This document shows, in pieces, positions 1-7,255 of a stretch of 20,502 bases of DNA. Position numbers and translations under genes: made by a program. Source of the DNA: Victivallales bacterium (GTDB lineage: Bacteria > Verrucomicrobiota > Lentisphaeria > Oligosphaerales > Lenti-02); contig JABGQJ010000047.1 in assembly GCA_018648945.1 (NCBI GenBank), positions 1-20,502 of the forward strand, in the 5' to 3' direction. The first letter of the stretch is position 1. Every line of letters starts with the position of its first letter. The notes beneath the pieces are model-generated. The model did no database searches and had not been told where the DNA came from. It saw only the letters and a list, made by a program, of their open reading frames with translations.

Positions 1-111
1 AGCGCCGCTTTCCCATGTCGTCCCGAACGTCTCTGGCCGGCGGCATTCTCTGACGACCAGAGGAGCCTGACCCCCTTCCGCTCCGGGGAACCGCCACGGA
101 GAACATACAAG

Positions 112-146
112 AGCGGCGTTCCCAGGCACCCGTCCCCACGCCACAC
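112..146 (+). repeat. Left copy of inverted intergenic repeat
   Basis: The first 16 bases (112-127, AGCGGCGTTCCCAGGC) match perfectly, in inverted orientation, positions 1960-1975. The resemblance continues with mismatches: 28 of 35 positions agree over 112-146. Weaker similarity extends further downstream and also upstream, where both copies carry GCTCCGG about 25 bases before the core. The two copies flank the first sulfatase gene. They look like members of a dispersed intergenic repeat family, but only these two clear copies are visible here. I see no target-site duplication or transposase. Confidence 0.55.
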
Positions 147-168
147 GCTACTCCAGTTCCTGGGTTGG

Positions 169-207
169 CACGGTGTCCAATGTGCAGGGCGGGGCAGACA
201 CCCCGTG
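169..207 (-). terminator. Hairpin downstream of the first sulfatase, possible terminator
   Basis: CACGGTGTC (169-177) can pair with GACACC-CC-GTG (197-207) in nine base pairs with a two-base bulge. Alternatively CGGGG (190-194) pairs with CCCCG (201-205) around a six-base loop. The structure lies 10 to 48 bases past the stop codon of the minus-strand sulfatase. No T-run follows it in the direction of transcription, so intrinsic termination is uncertain. Confidence 0.3.
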
Positions 208-216
208 ACGCCCCGG

Positions 217-1647
217 CTATTCCTTCCGGTAGTCTTCCCCATTGATGCTGCGGACGACAGAACGCATCCATGCCTCCAGCTCCGTCTTCATTCGTTCGAG
301 CCGCTGCCTGTGCTCGGGATCCTTGGAGAGATCGGCTGCTTCCATCGGGTCATTTGCCAGATTGTACAGCTCGAATCGCTTGCCGTGGATACGATGTAGC
401 TTCCATGGCCAGTCGTTCCATGCGGCATGCCCCCTTGCAGTGCCCTCCGGGAACTGCGGGAATTCATCGACGTCCTTCCCCATCCGGACGGGATCGTGTG
501 GCACTGGTGCGCCAGCCTGCTGCTTCTCCATGATCGCTTTCTGGATCTGGTCGCTCCGGGTGCTCTGTCCTCCCTGGAAACCGTGCCAAAAGCCCATCGG
601 TTTGCTGCGCTTTCCTGCTTTCCCCGCAATGATGTCGCTGACATCAATCCCGTCGAGCGGATGCGGGGCTGCCAGTTCCACCCCCACCATGGCCATGAGG
701 GTAGGGTACATATCGCAGGTGGACACCGGCACGGCCGTTCGTCCCTTGAGCTTGCGGGCGGGCCACTCGATGATCCCCGGCACGCGCAGGCCGCCTTCGT
801 AGATGCTGCCCTTCTTTGCCCGGCCGCCGGAGGTCTCCTTGACGAGCCCCCCATTGTCACTGCAATACCAGAGAATCGTGTGGTCTGCGATCCCCATGTT
901 CCTCAGTTCGGCACGCAGGCGACCGACCTGCTGGTCGAGCAGCGTGATCTCCCGGTAGTACCCAGCGTTCTTCTTGCCGTCGTAGAGACTGTCTCCAGCC
1001 GGCGTCTCTCGATGCGGGCTATGGGGCGACGGGAACCAGATGACGGCGAACATGGGGTGGTCACCGTCCTTGTGTTTCCCCAGGAACGCGAGCGCATCGT
1101 CCATCAGGATGACCGAGCCCTTGCCCTTGCGATGCTCCACCGTGCCGTTGCGGCTCAAGTAGGGGTCGTTGTCGAAGAAGTTGAGGCCGATGGCCCATTC
1201 ATCGAACCCCATGCCACTGGGATTGCAGGGCGAGCCAGGTTGCCCCGAGCCAAGGTGCACCTTCCCAAAGATGCCGGTAACGTAGCTGGCCGCCTTCAGT
1301 GTCTCGCCAATGGTCTGTTCCTGGGGGCGCATGTAGCGACCATGGTTGGTGACCTTCGTCCGTATCGGGGTACGCCCGGTCATCACGCTGGCGCGGGTCG
1401 GCGAACACACCGGTGCCCCGGCATAGAACCGGTCGAACACGAACGCCTCCTCTGCCATGGCGTCAAGTGCCGGCGTCTGCACGAACCGATGACCATTGTA
1501 GCCGGTATCGCCCCAGCCCTGGTCGTCGGCCATAACCAGAATGATGTTGGGTTTGCCGGCGTTCCGCGGGTCCGCTGCGAAGGCCACTCCGGTGGCGGAC
1601 AGGCACAACGTTCCCCCCATTGCTGTCAGGAAGTCACGTCGAGTCAT
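217..1647 (-). CDS. Tat-exported family S1 sulfatase
   Basis: A formylglycine-dependent type I sulfatase of 476 residues that hydrolyses sulfate esters, probably on sulfated polysaccharide or its oligosaccharides. The N-terminus MTRRDFL followed by a hydrophobic stretch ending AFA-AD is a Tat-type signal, so it should act in the periplasm or outside. The sulfatase signature CSPTR places the cysteine converted to formylglycine at residue 81. Metal ligands D41-D42 are in MADDQGWG and D264 is in SDNGG; K129 and H131 are in FGKVHLG. I chose the ATG at 1647 because GGAG lies 7 bases upstream and the Tat signal then starts at residue 1; a TTG 132 bases further upstream would only add a low-complexity leader. 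No sulfatase-maturing enzyme is in the window. The substrate cannot be read from sequence. Confidence 0.93.
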   Translation of the reverse strand: MTRRDFLTAMGGTLCLSATGVAFAADPRNAGKPNIILVMADDQGWGDTGYNGHRFVQTPALDAMAEEAFVFDRFYAGAPVCSPTRASVMTGRTPIRTKVTNHGRYMRPQEQTIGETLKAASYVTGIFGKVHLGSGQPGSPCNPSGMGFDEWAIGLNFFDNDPYLSRNGTVEHRKGKGSVILMDDALAFLGKHKDGDHPMFAVIWFPSPHSPHRETPAGDSLYDGKKNAGYYREITLLDQQVGRLRAELRNMGIADHTILWYCSDNGGLVKETSGGRAKKGSIYEGGLRVPGIIEWPARKLKGRTAVPVSTCDMYPTLMAMVGVELAAPHPLDGIDVSDIIAGKAGKRSKPMGFWHGFQGGQSTRSDQIQKAIMEKQQAGAPVPHDPVRMGKDVDEFPQFPEGTARGHAAWNDWPWKLHRIHGKRFELYNLANDPMEAADLSKDPEHRQRLERMKTELEAWMRSVVRSINGEDYRKE

Positions 1648-1702
1648 TGTGCTCCAGTCCTTTCTGTTCTGTGGCCGAGTTGCTCGGGTGGCTTGCGGGA
1701 CC

Positions 1703-1724
1703 ACTGCCAAGCTAGGCTTGGAGT
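1703..1724. promoter_or_regulatory. Operator-like palindrome upstream of the first sulfatase
   Basis: CCAAGC (1707-1712), TAG, GCTTGG (1716-1721) is a perfect inverted repeat. Allowing one unpaired base at 1706, it extends by ACT (1703-1705) against AGT (1722-1724). It sits about 56 to 77 bases upstream of the sulfatase ATG, where an operator would be expected. No matching -10/-35 pair was found, so its role is inference. Confidence 0.35.
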
Positions 1725-1940
1725 CCAGGCTGTCAAGGGGCGCCCGGTTGTTCGGTCGTGCGAGCGCCGCGACAGACAAGCTGGGTGAGGTGGTCTATCG
1801 GTCCGCTTCTCCCTCGGATCTGGCCTGCCATGGGGCCGCTTCCCATGCCAATGCTCGCCAACATGACGACCCCCTATCCAGAGTCCGCTCCTGCACGCAA
1901 GGGACGCGAACCAGTCTGGCAGTCCCGGAGTTGGGGCATG

Positions 1941-1975
1941 GCGCGGCATCGGGACAGTCGCCTGGGAACGCCGCT
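1941..1975 (-). repeat. Right copy of inverted intergenic repeat
   Basis: Partner of the repeat at 112-146. Bases 1960-1975 are the exact reverse complement of 112-127, and 28 of 35 positions agree over the whole 1941-1975. The core overlaps a local hairpin (1970-1987). A looser relative of its outer edge, CATGGGAAAGCGGCG read on the minus strand, sits at the extreme left of the window (1-15), suggesting a third copy cut by the window boundary. Confidence 0.55.
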
Positions 1976-2127
1976 TTCCATAGCGGCCCCTTGCGGCAGG
2001 GCCGGAGCCCCCGCAGCTTCCACACTTGCGCGTGGTCGGTCTCCAGCGCGGGGGCCCAAGCTGGTAGCCCGCAGTCTGAGCTCTCCCAGCCCAGGCCGTT
2101 CGCTGGTTTCATCTGGAGGCAAGAGCC

Positions 2128-2551
2128 ATGGCTTGGCACAGGATTCCGGGGTTGTTGGCTCTGGTCAACGTGGGCTGGCTGGCGGGTTGCGCATCGCCGA
2201 ACACGGGGCCGAGAGGGCTCCTTGGGGGTGGGCGTCGCGTGCATGTCCAGGTCCCGGATCGAGCCGAGGGTGTGATGCCGATTCAGTTGGGCGTGGCTTT
2301 CCCGCGTCCAATATTGCACACTCCCGACGGGGACAGGCTCCGGGTCAGGAGGGACACGGGCAAGAAGCCCCTCCTGCTCGTTCTCCATCGCGGTGGCTAG
2401 TGCCTCTACTGCAACCGCCCCCTCGCCGGTCCCCGCCGCATTTCTGGTGGACCGGCGCGGCATTGTACGCTCCGTACATGCCGATCCGGACTACAAGGCC
2501 CGGGTCGATACCAGGACACTACTGGAGGCAGCGCGGGGGATCACCGGCTAG
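2128..2551 (+). pseudogene. Decayed lipoprotein-type AhpC/TSA peroxiredoxin
   Basis: A good ribosome site (GGAGG 8 bases before the ATG at 2128) opens a 90-codon frame. It has a lipoprotein signal (LAGC lipobox, Cys21) and then thioredoxin-fold N-terminal sequence ending KKPLLLVLHRGG. A TAG follows at 2398-2400 exactly where family members have the tryptophan of the GGWCxYC active site; the next codons read CLYCNRPLAG. About 10 codons later homology resumes in the next frame (about 2429-2551) as VPAAFLVDRRGIVRSVHADP and continues to LLEAARGITG and a stop. That is the C-terminal end of this peroxiredoxin family. Roughly 100 residues that normally separate the two parts are missing. The remnant therefore carries a nonsense change plus a frame-disrupting internal deletion. 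The family assignment rests on recognised motifs, not a search. Confidence 0.72.
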
Positions 2552-2694
2552 CTTCCCCAGAGTGCCCCGACTTTGGGCTCGCCCCCCTTGCGAGGATCGA
2601 TCTGCTGGTGATGTATGGCAGATAGCAGAGGCGGGCACTACGTTCCGCCGTCGCGTTGCCGCATCGAACCAGCCGCTTACGGACGGAGGCGGTC

Positions 2695-4332
2695 ATGAAT
2701 GACGTGAAGCAGCAGATTCTGAAGGCCATGGCGGTAGGCGTGGTTACGGTTATGCCGACTTACCACGAGCCGACGGGGCGTTTCCTGAGCCAACCCGACG
2801 GCCCGCCCGCACCGGGAGCCACGCCGGAGGACATCGGCTGGTGTGTGATAAACCAGGATATCATCTACCTGTTGGCCGTGCTTTACACGACTCCGGGCAC
2901 GGCCTTCCACGGTGATCGGACGATTCTGGGGATGGCTCTTCGGGGGGGGGACGCCATCCGGGATTTCCAGTACCCCGACGGGCAGGTTGAGTTCCTGAAG
3001 GTGGATGGCAGTCGTTGGGGGCCGACCTATATGGGCTGGACCAACTACGCCTGGTTGGAAACATATGCACTCCTGCAGGATGAACTGGGTGAGGCGCGGC
3101 GCCTGCGTTGGGAGGAAGGGCTGACGCTGGCCCACGACGGCCAAGCGCGGGAGATCAGCGGCCTTCACATTCACAATATCCCGTGCTGGAAAGCCATGAG
3201 CTGTTGTCGGGCCGGTCAACTCCTTGGGCGGCCGGATTGGGAGGCAGCTGGCGTGGCCATGATCCATGCGGTTGCCGCAGCCCAGGAGCCCGGCGGGTAC
3301 TGGGCCGAACATGGCGGGCCCAGCGTTATCTACAACCACGTCTACATGCATGGGTTGGGGCTCTACTACGCCTTCACCCGGGACGAGCAGGTCCGCCCCG
3401 CTCTTGAGGCGGCGGTGGAGTTCCACCAGACCTTCTCCTACCCAAATGGGGTGCCGGTGGAGACCGTCGATGGCCGGGTCAAGTACCGCGACCGCATCAT
3501 GCCCATGGGGTGGGTTGGCTTCTCGGCCTGTGCCCGCGGACGCCGCCTCGTGCGGCGGTTGGCGACTGAGTTGCTTCCCGCGCGTGATTTCAAGAACTTC
3601 CAGGGCGGGGCCATTGCCAGCACGGTTCAGCACCTGATCGAGGGTGAGGAGGAAGCGGTCAACATCGACCGCCCGTCCTTCCACGAATCGTACTGTGACT
3701 GGGCCCTGGTCTGCCGTGAGGGGCCCTGGTTCGGCTGTCTCAGCGCCTTCGTCTGTCCGCCGGTTGCCAGCCGCTGGGGGCAGGACCGGCAGGCATTTCT
3801 GTCGCTCTGGCACGGGGAGCACGGCCTGATTCTGGGTGGCGGCAACTCCAAGGACCAACCCGAGTGGTCCAGTTTCGTCGCCGATGGCCGGTTCATGCCC
3901 GACCAGGGCGAGCTCCTGCCCGATGGTACAGGGGTTGCGCTGATCTACGGTCGGGTGCACTGTCAGTTGCGCCTGGGGTTCGAGGAGCAGATACCGGTGG
4001 TCGAGGCAGTTGCCGAGGGCGGTCCCGCCCTTCAGCAACTCCTGGTGCAGGCCACGCCGGGGGACACCGTCCGCAGCGCCGCGGGGCAGGAGACCACGCT
4101 GGCTGCTGCGGCCGTATTCTGGGGACCGGCCAAGTTGGGTGCATGGCTTGAGGTGAAGGGGTGTCGGATCATGGTCCCGGCAGGTGCGGAATTCCGCTGG
4201 CCCACAGCCCCCTTCAATCCCTATGCCGCCGACGGTGCCGCTGCCTTTGGCTCGGAGCGGGGGATTCTCTCGGCCCGAATCGACGGCCAGCCCGTCCGTT
4301 GGGAGATTGCCCCGGCGCCCCGGCGAGGGTGA
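2695..4332 (+). CDS. Putative cytosolic (alpha/alpha)-toroid carbohydrate-active protein
   Basis: A 545-residue protein not assigned to a named family with confidence. The first 340 residues are aromatic-rich helices typical of (alpha/alpha)-toroid lyases and hydrolases (GWTNYAWLETYALL at 114-127, YNHVYMHGLGLYYAF at 213-227, GRVKYRDRIMPMGWVGFS at 260-277). The last 200 look beta-rich (HGLILGGGNSK at 376-386). This arrangement resembles heparinase II/III-like and related polysaccharide lyases, and the next gene is such a lyase. No signal peptide is visible, so it is probably cytosolic and may act on imported oligosaccharides; that is inference. I chose the ATG at 2695 because GGAGG lies 5 bases upstream; an in-frame start at 2656 has no such site. 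It could instead be a structural relative without lyase activity. Confidence 0.8.
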   Translation: MNDVKQQILKAMAVGVVTVMPTYHEPTGRFLSQPDGPPAPGATPEDIGWCVINQDIIYLLAVLYTTPGTAFHGDRTILGMALRGGDAIRDFQYPDGQVEFLKVDGSRWGPTYMGWTNYAWLETYALLQDELGEARRLRWEEGLTLAHDGQAREISGLHIHNIPCWKAMSCCRAGQLLGRPDWEAAGVAMIHAVAAAQEPGGYWAEHGGPSVIYNHVYMHGLGLYYAFTRDEQVRPALEAAVEFHQTFSYPNGVPVETVDGRVKYRDRIMPMGWVGFSACARGRRLVRRLATELLPARDFKNFQGGAIASTVQHLIEGEEEAVNIDRPSFHESYCDWALVCREGPWFGCLSAFVCPPVASRWGQDRQAFLSLWHGEHGLILGGGNSKDQPEWSSFVADGRFMPDQGELLPDGTGVALIYGRVHCQLRLGFEEQIPVVEAVAEGGPALQQLLVQATPGDTVRSAAGQETTLAAAAVFWGPAKLGAWLEVKGCRIMVPAGAEFRWPTAPFNPYAADGAAAFGSERGILSARIDGQPVRWEIAPAPRRG

Positions 4333-4337
4333 GGAGA

Positions 4338-4402
4338 GGTCCCCGTGACACATGACCAGCCCGTGCCCGAGGCGCTTTGGTAGCCTCTGTGTCACGGGGT
4401 AC
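4338..4402 (+). promoter_or_regulatory. Long nested stem between two glycan genes
   Basis: CCCCGTGACACA (4341-4352) is perfectly complementary to TGTGTCACGGGG (4388-4399). Two more pairs form outside it if T4400 bulges. Inside, GAGGC (4369-4373) pairs with GCCTC (4383-4387) directly against the 3' arm of the outer stem. The element begins about 8 bases after the stop of the upstream gene and ends about 47 bases before the next start. There is no T-run after it, so a simple intrinsic terminator is unlikely. A processing or stability stem, or an attenuator that adjusts expression of the lyase relative to the upstream gene, is possible. Confidence 0.5.
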
Positions 4403-4448
4403 AGTGTGGTGCGTTTGTCCAGTCTCACAGTCCACACCAGGAGCCACC

Positions 4449-6983
4449 ATGGTTCGTCTTGTTTTCTCTGGCGTGTTCTCCCTCGTTTGCCTGTCTTCGT
4501 GCTTGCTGGCGGGCATCGAGCCGGTGTCGGTCGTTGCGCCAGGCGAAAAGGGCGAGGAATGGCATGGCGGGGAGACAGATGCGGAGGTGCATATGGTGGG
4601 TGATGCCTCTGTTCGCTGGCGGCACGCCAGGACATCCAGTCTGACATTGGCCAAGTGCCCGGCCGACTGGACCTCTGCCTCGGCGATTCGCTTCCGGGTT
4701 CACAATACGCTGAAGACCGAGTCCAGCTTCATGATCATCTTCGAGTCGCAGAACCCGAAGACTGAGGGGCTGGACTACTGGATGCATCGGGTGAACCTTG
4801 ACTTCACTGGCTGGCGCGAAATAGTCCTCAAGCGCCGCGGACTGGGCTCCGCCCGACGCCCCCTCGGCTGGGACCAGATTGGGCAGGTGCGGCTGACGGC
4901 CGAGGGCTGGGAGCAGACGCTGGACCCACGCGCTGTCGTACACATCGATCAACTGGAGATGGTGGACATGATTGGCCCGCAGACGAGCGATGAAGAGCTG
5001 TTTGCCGCCTTGGACCTGGAACGGCCGGAGTTGGCTGCCGTGCGGTCGGCGGCGCTGGCCAAGGACTGGCCCCAGGCGGTGGCGGCTCTGGCCACCTACT
5101 ACCGCGCCCGGACGAGTGTGCCATGGCACTACGATCCACACCAGATCAACCGCAAGACGAGCTACTCCAAGGACGGCGCCGAGGATACGGTTGCCGGTCG
5201 CATGCGGGTCATCTACCTTGATCATGAGTTTCCCGAGGGGAAGGTCGACTGGTTCTACAACCCGACCATCGCCCGACCCGAGCTGCCCCGGAACCATGAA
5301 TGGCAGTGGCAGCTTGGGCGCATGTCCTACTGGTACAACCTGGGGCGGGCCTACTGGGGGACGGGCGATGAGCGCTATGCGCAGGCTTTCGTGCAGCACG
5401 TACGCAGTTGGGCGCGCGACTGCATGCGGCCCGACAACAGCGGCAATGGGGCGGGTTCGCCCTGGCGCACCATCGAATGCGGCATCCGCATGGGCGGCTC
5501 CTGGCCAGACGCCTGGCACCGCTTCCTGCATTCGCCGTCGTTTACCGATGCCGATCTGGCGCTATTCCTGAAGATCTGCTACGAGCACTCCCTGCATCTG
5601 GTCAAGCACCGCACGACCGGGAACTGGCTGACCATGGAGATGAGCGGTCTCTATACCACCGGCGCGCTCTACCCCGAGTTCCGCGATGCCAGAGCCTGGC
5701 GCAAGCTGGCGACGGATGCGTTGTACGAGGAGTTGAGCACCCAATTCCTGCCCGACGGCGCGCAGATTGAGCTGACGACCGGCTACCATCAGGTGGCCCT
5801 TGGCAATGTGTTGAAGATTCCCCGGACGGCGAAGGTGATGGGATACCTGGACGAGATGCCGACCGACTATGTGGCCCGCGCCGAACGCGCCTATGGGTTC
5901 AATCTGAAGATGATGACCCCCGAGCGCGATATGCCCCACACCAACGATGCCTGGCACGTGAATGTGGCCGGCTCGCTGGGGGGTGCGTTCCGGCTCTTTC
6001 CAGAGCGCACGGACTTCCAGTGGATCGCCACCGATGGCAAGGCGGGCACGGTTCCCGACTTCACGTCCCTGCTGCTGCCCTATGCGGGGTTTGCGGTGAT
6101 GCGGTCCGGCTGGGAGCGAGATGCCAATTTCCTTGCCTTTGACGGCGGGCTGCTCGGCTACGGCCATGTTCATCAGGACAAGCTGCAGGTGATCGTCCAT
6201 GCGTACGGTCGGGAGGTGCTCTACGACGGCGGTGGGGGCAACTACGAGTCCAGCAAGTGGCGGCGCTACTCGGTCGATACCTTCAGCCACAACACGATCC
6301 TGGTCGATGGCCTGCCACAGCGGCGGAACACCCGCGACCGTTGGGGCAACGTGGCCAAGGAGCCGCTGCCGATCACCTGGCGTTCGGGCGACGTCTTCGA
6401 TTACGCGGCGGCCAGCTACGAGGAAGCGTACGGCAAGGCGGACCATCGTCCTGCCAGCCACCGTCGGGAGGTCCTGTTCCTGAAGCCCGACCTGTTCCTG
6501 GTTGTGGATCGCCTGACCCCGAGCGACGAGGCCGAACACCGCTACGAAGCGCGTTGGCACATGGCTTCGACCCATGTGGTCAAAGGATCGTCCCCCGGCA
6601 GCTTCGCGAGCGCAGACGAGGGCCAGCCGAACCTGGCGGTCATTCCCTTGGCGACGGTTGGCCTGGAGACGGAAGCGGCTTCGCAGCAGGAAGAGCCCGA
6701 GATCCTGGGCTGGCTGGTCCACAAGACCAGCAAGCACATACCCACCACGACCGTCCGTCATGTCAGCAAGGGGACGGGCGCCAAGCTGCTGGTAACACTG
6801 CTCGTCCCGCTGCGCGCGACCGAAGCCTGCCCGGTGCGGGCGGTGCGGACGGTCGAGGACGCGATGGTCGTGGAACTGGGTGACCGGCTGCTGCACGTGC
6901 GCGTGGGAGCAGGCGTCGTGGCGGTCCGAGAAACGGATGCCGCCGGGCGCGTGTTGCGTGTTGCCAGTGCGCCAGGCGAGTGA
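4449..6983 (+). CDS. Secreted heparinase II/III-family polysaccharide lyase
   Basis: An 844-residue lyase expected to cleave uronic-acid-containing, possibly sulfated, polysaccharides by beta-elimination. After a signal (residues 1-21; LSSC at 15-18 could be a lipobox) comes a jelly-roll carbohydrate-binding-like domain (about 25-175) and a helical toroid domain (about 185-490) with GNWLTMEMSGL (391-401) and TTGYHQ (443-448). A heparinase II/III-type beta domain follows (about 540-840) with GHVHQDKLQV (572-581), YDGGGGNYESSKWRRYSVD (592-610) and SHNTILVDG (613-621). The Y446-H447 pair and H573, H575 and H614 are candidate catalytic or metal-site residues by family analogy. I chose the ATG at 4449 because AGGAG lies 5 bases upstream and the signal peptide starts there. 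The PL subfamily (12, 21 or other) cannot be decided by eye. Confidence 0.9.
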   Translation: MVRLVFSGVFSLVCLSSCLLAGIEPVSVVAPGEKGEEWHGGETDAEVHMVGDASVRWRHARTSSLTLAKCPADWTSASAIRFRVHNTLKTESSFMIIFESQNPKTEGLDYWMHRVNLDFTGWREIVLKRRGLGSARRPLGWDQIGQVRLTAEGWEQTLDPRAVVHIDQLEMVDMIGPQTSDEELFAALDLERPELAAVRSAALAKDWPQAVAALATYYRARTSVPWHYDPHQINRKTSYSKDGAEDTVAGRMRVIYLDHEFPEGKVDWFYNPTIARPELPRNHEWQWQLGRMSYWYNLGRAYWGTGDERYAQAFVQHVRSWARDCMRPDNSGNGAGSPWRTIECGIRMGGSWPDAWHRFLHSPSFTDADLALFLKICYEHSLHLVKHRTTGNWLTMEMSGLYTTGALYPEFRDARAWRKLATDALYEELSTQFLPDGAQIELTTGYHQVALGNVLKIPRTAKVMGYLDEMPTDYVARAERAYGFNLKMMTPERDMPHTNDAWHVNVAGSLGGAFRLFPERTDFQWIATDGKAGTVPDFTSLLLPYAGFAVMRSGWERDANFLAFDGGLLGYGHVHQDKLQVIVHAYGREVLYDGGGGNYESSKWRRYSVDTFSHNTILVDGLPQRRNTRDRWGNVAKEPLPITWRSGDVFDYAAASYEEAYGKADHRPASHRREVLFLKPDLFLVVDRLTPSDEAEHRYEARWHMASTHVVKGSSPGSFASADEGQPNLAVIPLATVGLETEAASQQEEPEILGWLVHKTSKHIPTTTVRHVSKGTGAKLLVTLLVPLRATEACPVRAVRTVEDAMVVELGDRLLHVRVGAGVVAVRETDAAGRVLRVASAPGE

Positions 6984-7255
6984 CCAGGCCCCGAGCGGGG
7001 TTTTGGTTGCCATTGCTGTGGTTGGCGGCTTGCTCGCGGGAAAAACCGGCTGGCGAACGCACTATCTTCCTACCTGGCATGGGTTCTGGTACCGATAGTG
7101 GTATTGCTCTTGCGTCAGGAACGTATACTTTTACAAAAGTAATGTTGTGTCTGGGTGTTGTAGAGTCGAACGGGTCGCAGGGCGAGAGAAGTGTGAAATC
7201 GGCAGCTAAGCTAGGCGGCAATGAAACGTCCGAACATCCTGATTCTCTACACTGA
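6980..7255 (+). CDS. Possible small lipoprotein or lipoprotein remnant
   Basis: A 91-codon frame starts at a GTG overlapping the lyase stop as GTGA, the arrangement seen with translational coupling. Its N-terminus is a textbook lipoprotein signal: TRPR, then a hydrophobic run FWLPLLWL, then lipobox LAAC with Cys18. The rest (including GTDSGIALASGTYTFTKV) matches nothing I recognise. Against a functional gene: the ribosome site is weak, a terminator-like hairpin lies within its first codons, and its last 35 bases overlap the start of the sulfatase in another frame. It may be a real short lipoprotein, or the surviving 5' end of a lost gene. Confidence 0.3.
   Translation: MTRPRAGFWLPLLWLAACSREKPAGERTIFLPGMGSGTDSGIALASGTYTFTKVMLCLGVVESNGSQGERSVKSAAKLGGNETSEHPDSLH
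6987..7008 (+). terminator. Probable intrinsic terminator after the lyase gene
   Basis: CCCC (6989-6992), loop GAGC, GGGG (6997-7000) followed by TTTTGGTT, beginning 4 bases after the lyase stop codon. Two G-T pairs extend the stem. The stem is short but all G-C, and the T-rich tail follows immediately. It would lie within the 5' codons of the possible lipoprotein frame starting at 6980. Confidence 0.45.
7127..7140. promoter_or_regulatory. AT-rich operator-like palindrome upstream of the second sulfatase
   Basis: ACTTTT (7127-7132), AC, AAAAGT (7135-7140) is a perfect 6-base inverted repeat in the most AT-rich part of the window. TATACT at 7124-7129 overlaps its left arm and could be a -10 element, though no -35 at normal spacing stands out. 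It lies 81-94 bases upstream of the sulfatase start, fitting an operator for a repressor. No regulator gene is in the window. Confidence 0.4.

Larger units (their letters stand above)
1648..2127. other. 480-nt intergenic region without an intact gene
   Basis: This lies between the divergent sulfatase and peroxiredoxin-remnant starts. It holds a palindrome near the sulfatase start (1703-1724), the right copy of an inverted repeat (1941-1975), and a perfect hairpin GCCGCT-TTCCAT-AGCGGC at 1970-1987. Open frames here are GC-rich read-through with biased composition and no recognisable protein pattern. I found no convincing -10/-35 pair for the sulfatase. Confidence 0.5.

Noticed and set aside
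1..216. Partial frames running off the left edge
   Set aside because: Several frames are open because of high GC, but none gives recognisable protein or a ribosome site.
427..1788. A 453-codon plus-strand frame across the first sulfatase
   Set aside because: It is antisense to a sulfatase with full active-site motifs, and its own translation has no family motif. Long antisense frames are expected at this GC content.
2398..2400. In-frame TAG in the peroxiredoxin as a recoded codon
   Set aside because: TAG does not encode selenocysteine, pyrrolysine use is not expected here, and the large downstream deletion makes loss of function the simpler reading.
1795..2463. A 222-codon minus-strand frame over the intergenic region and peroxiredoxin remnant
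   Set aside because: No ribosome site or family pattern; its composition reflects the GC-rich repeat, and the plus strand carries clear peroxiredoxin sequence.
2677..4647. A 656-codon minus-strand frame opposite the toroid protein gene
   Set aside because: It has low-complexity Pro/Arg/Gly-rich composition, no ribosome site and no motifs; it is the shadow of the plus-strand gene.
7201..7219. Shared 9-mer AAGCTAGGC upstream of both sulfatase genes
   Set aside because: Nine bases shared between two intergenic regions of this size can easily occur by chance, and the second copy lacks the palindrome.
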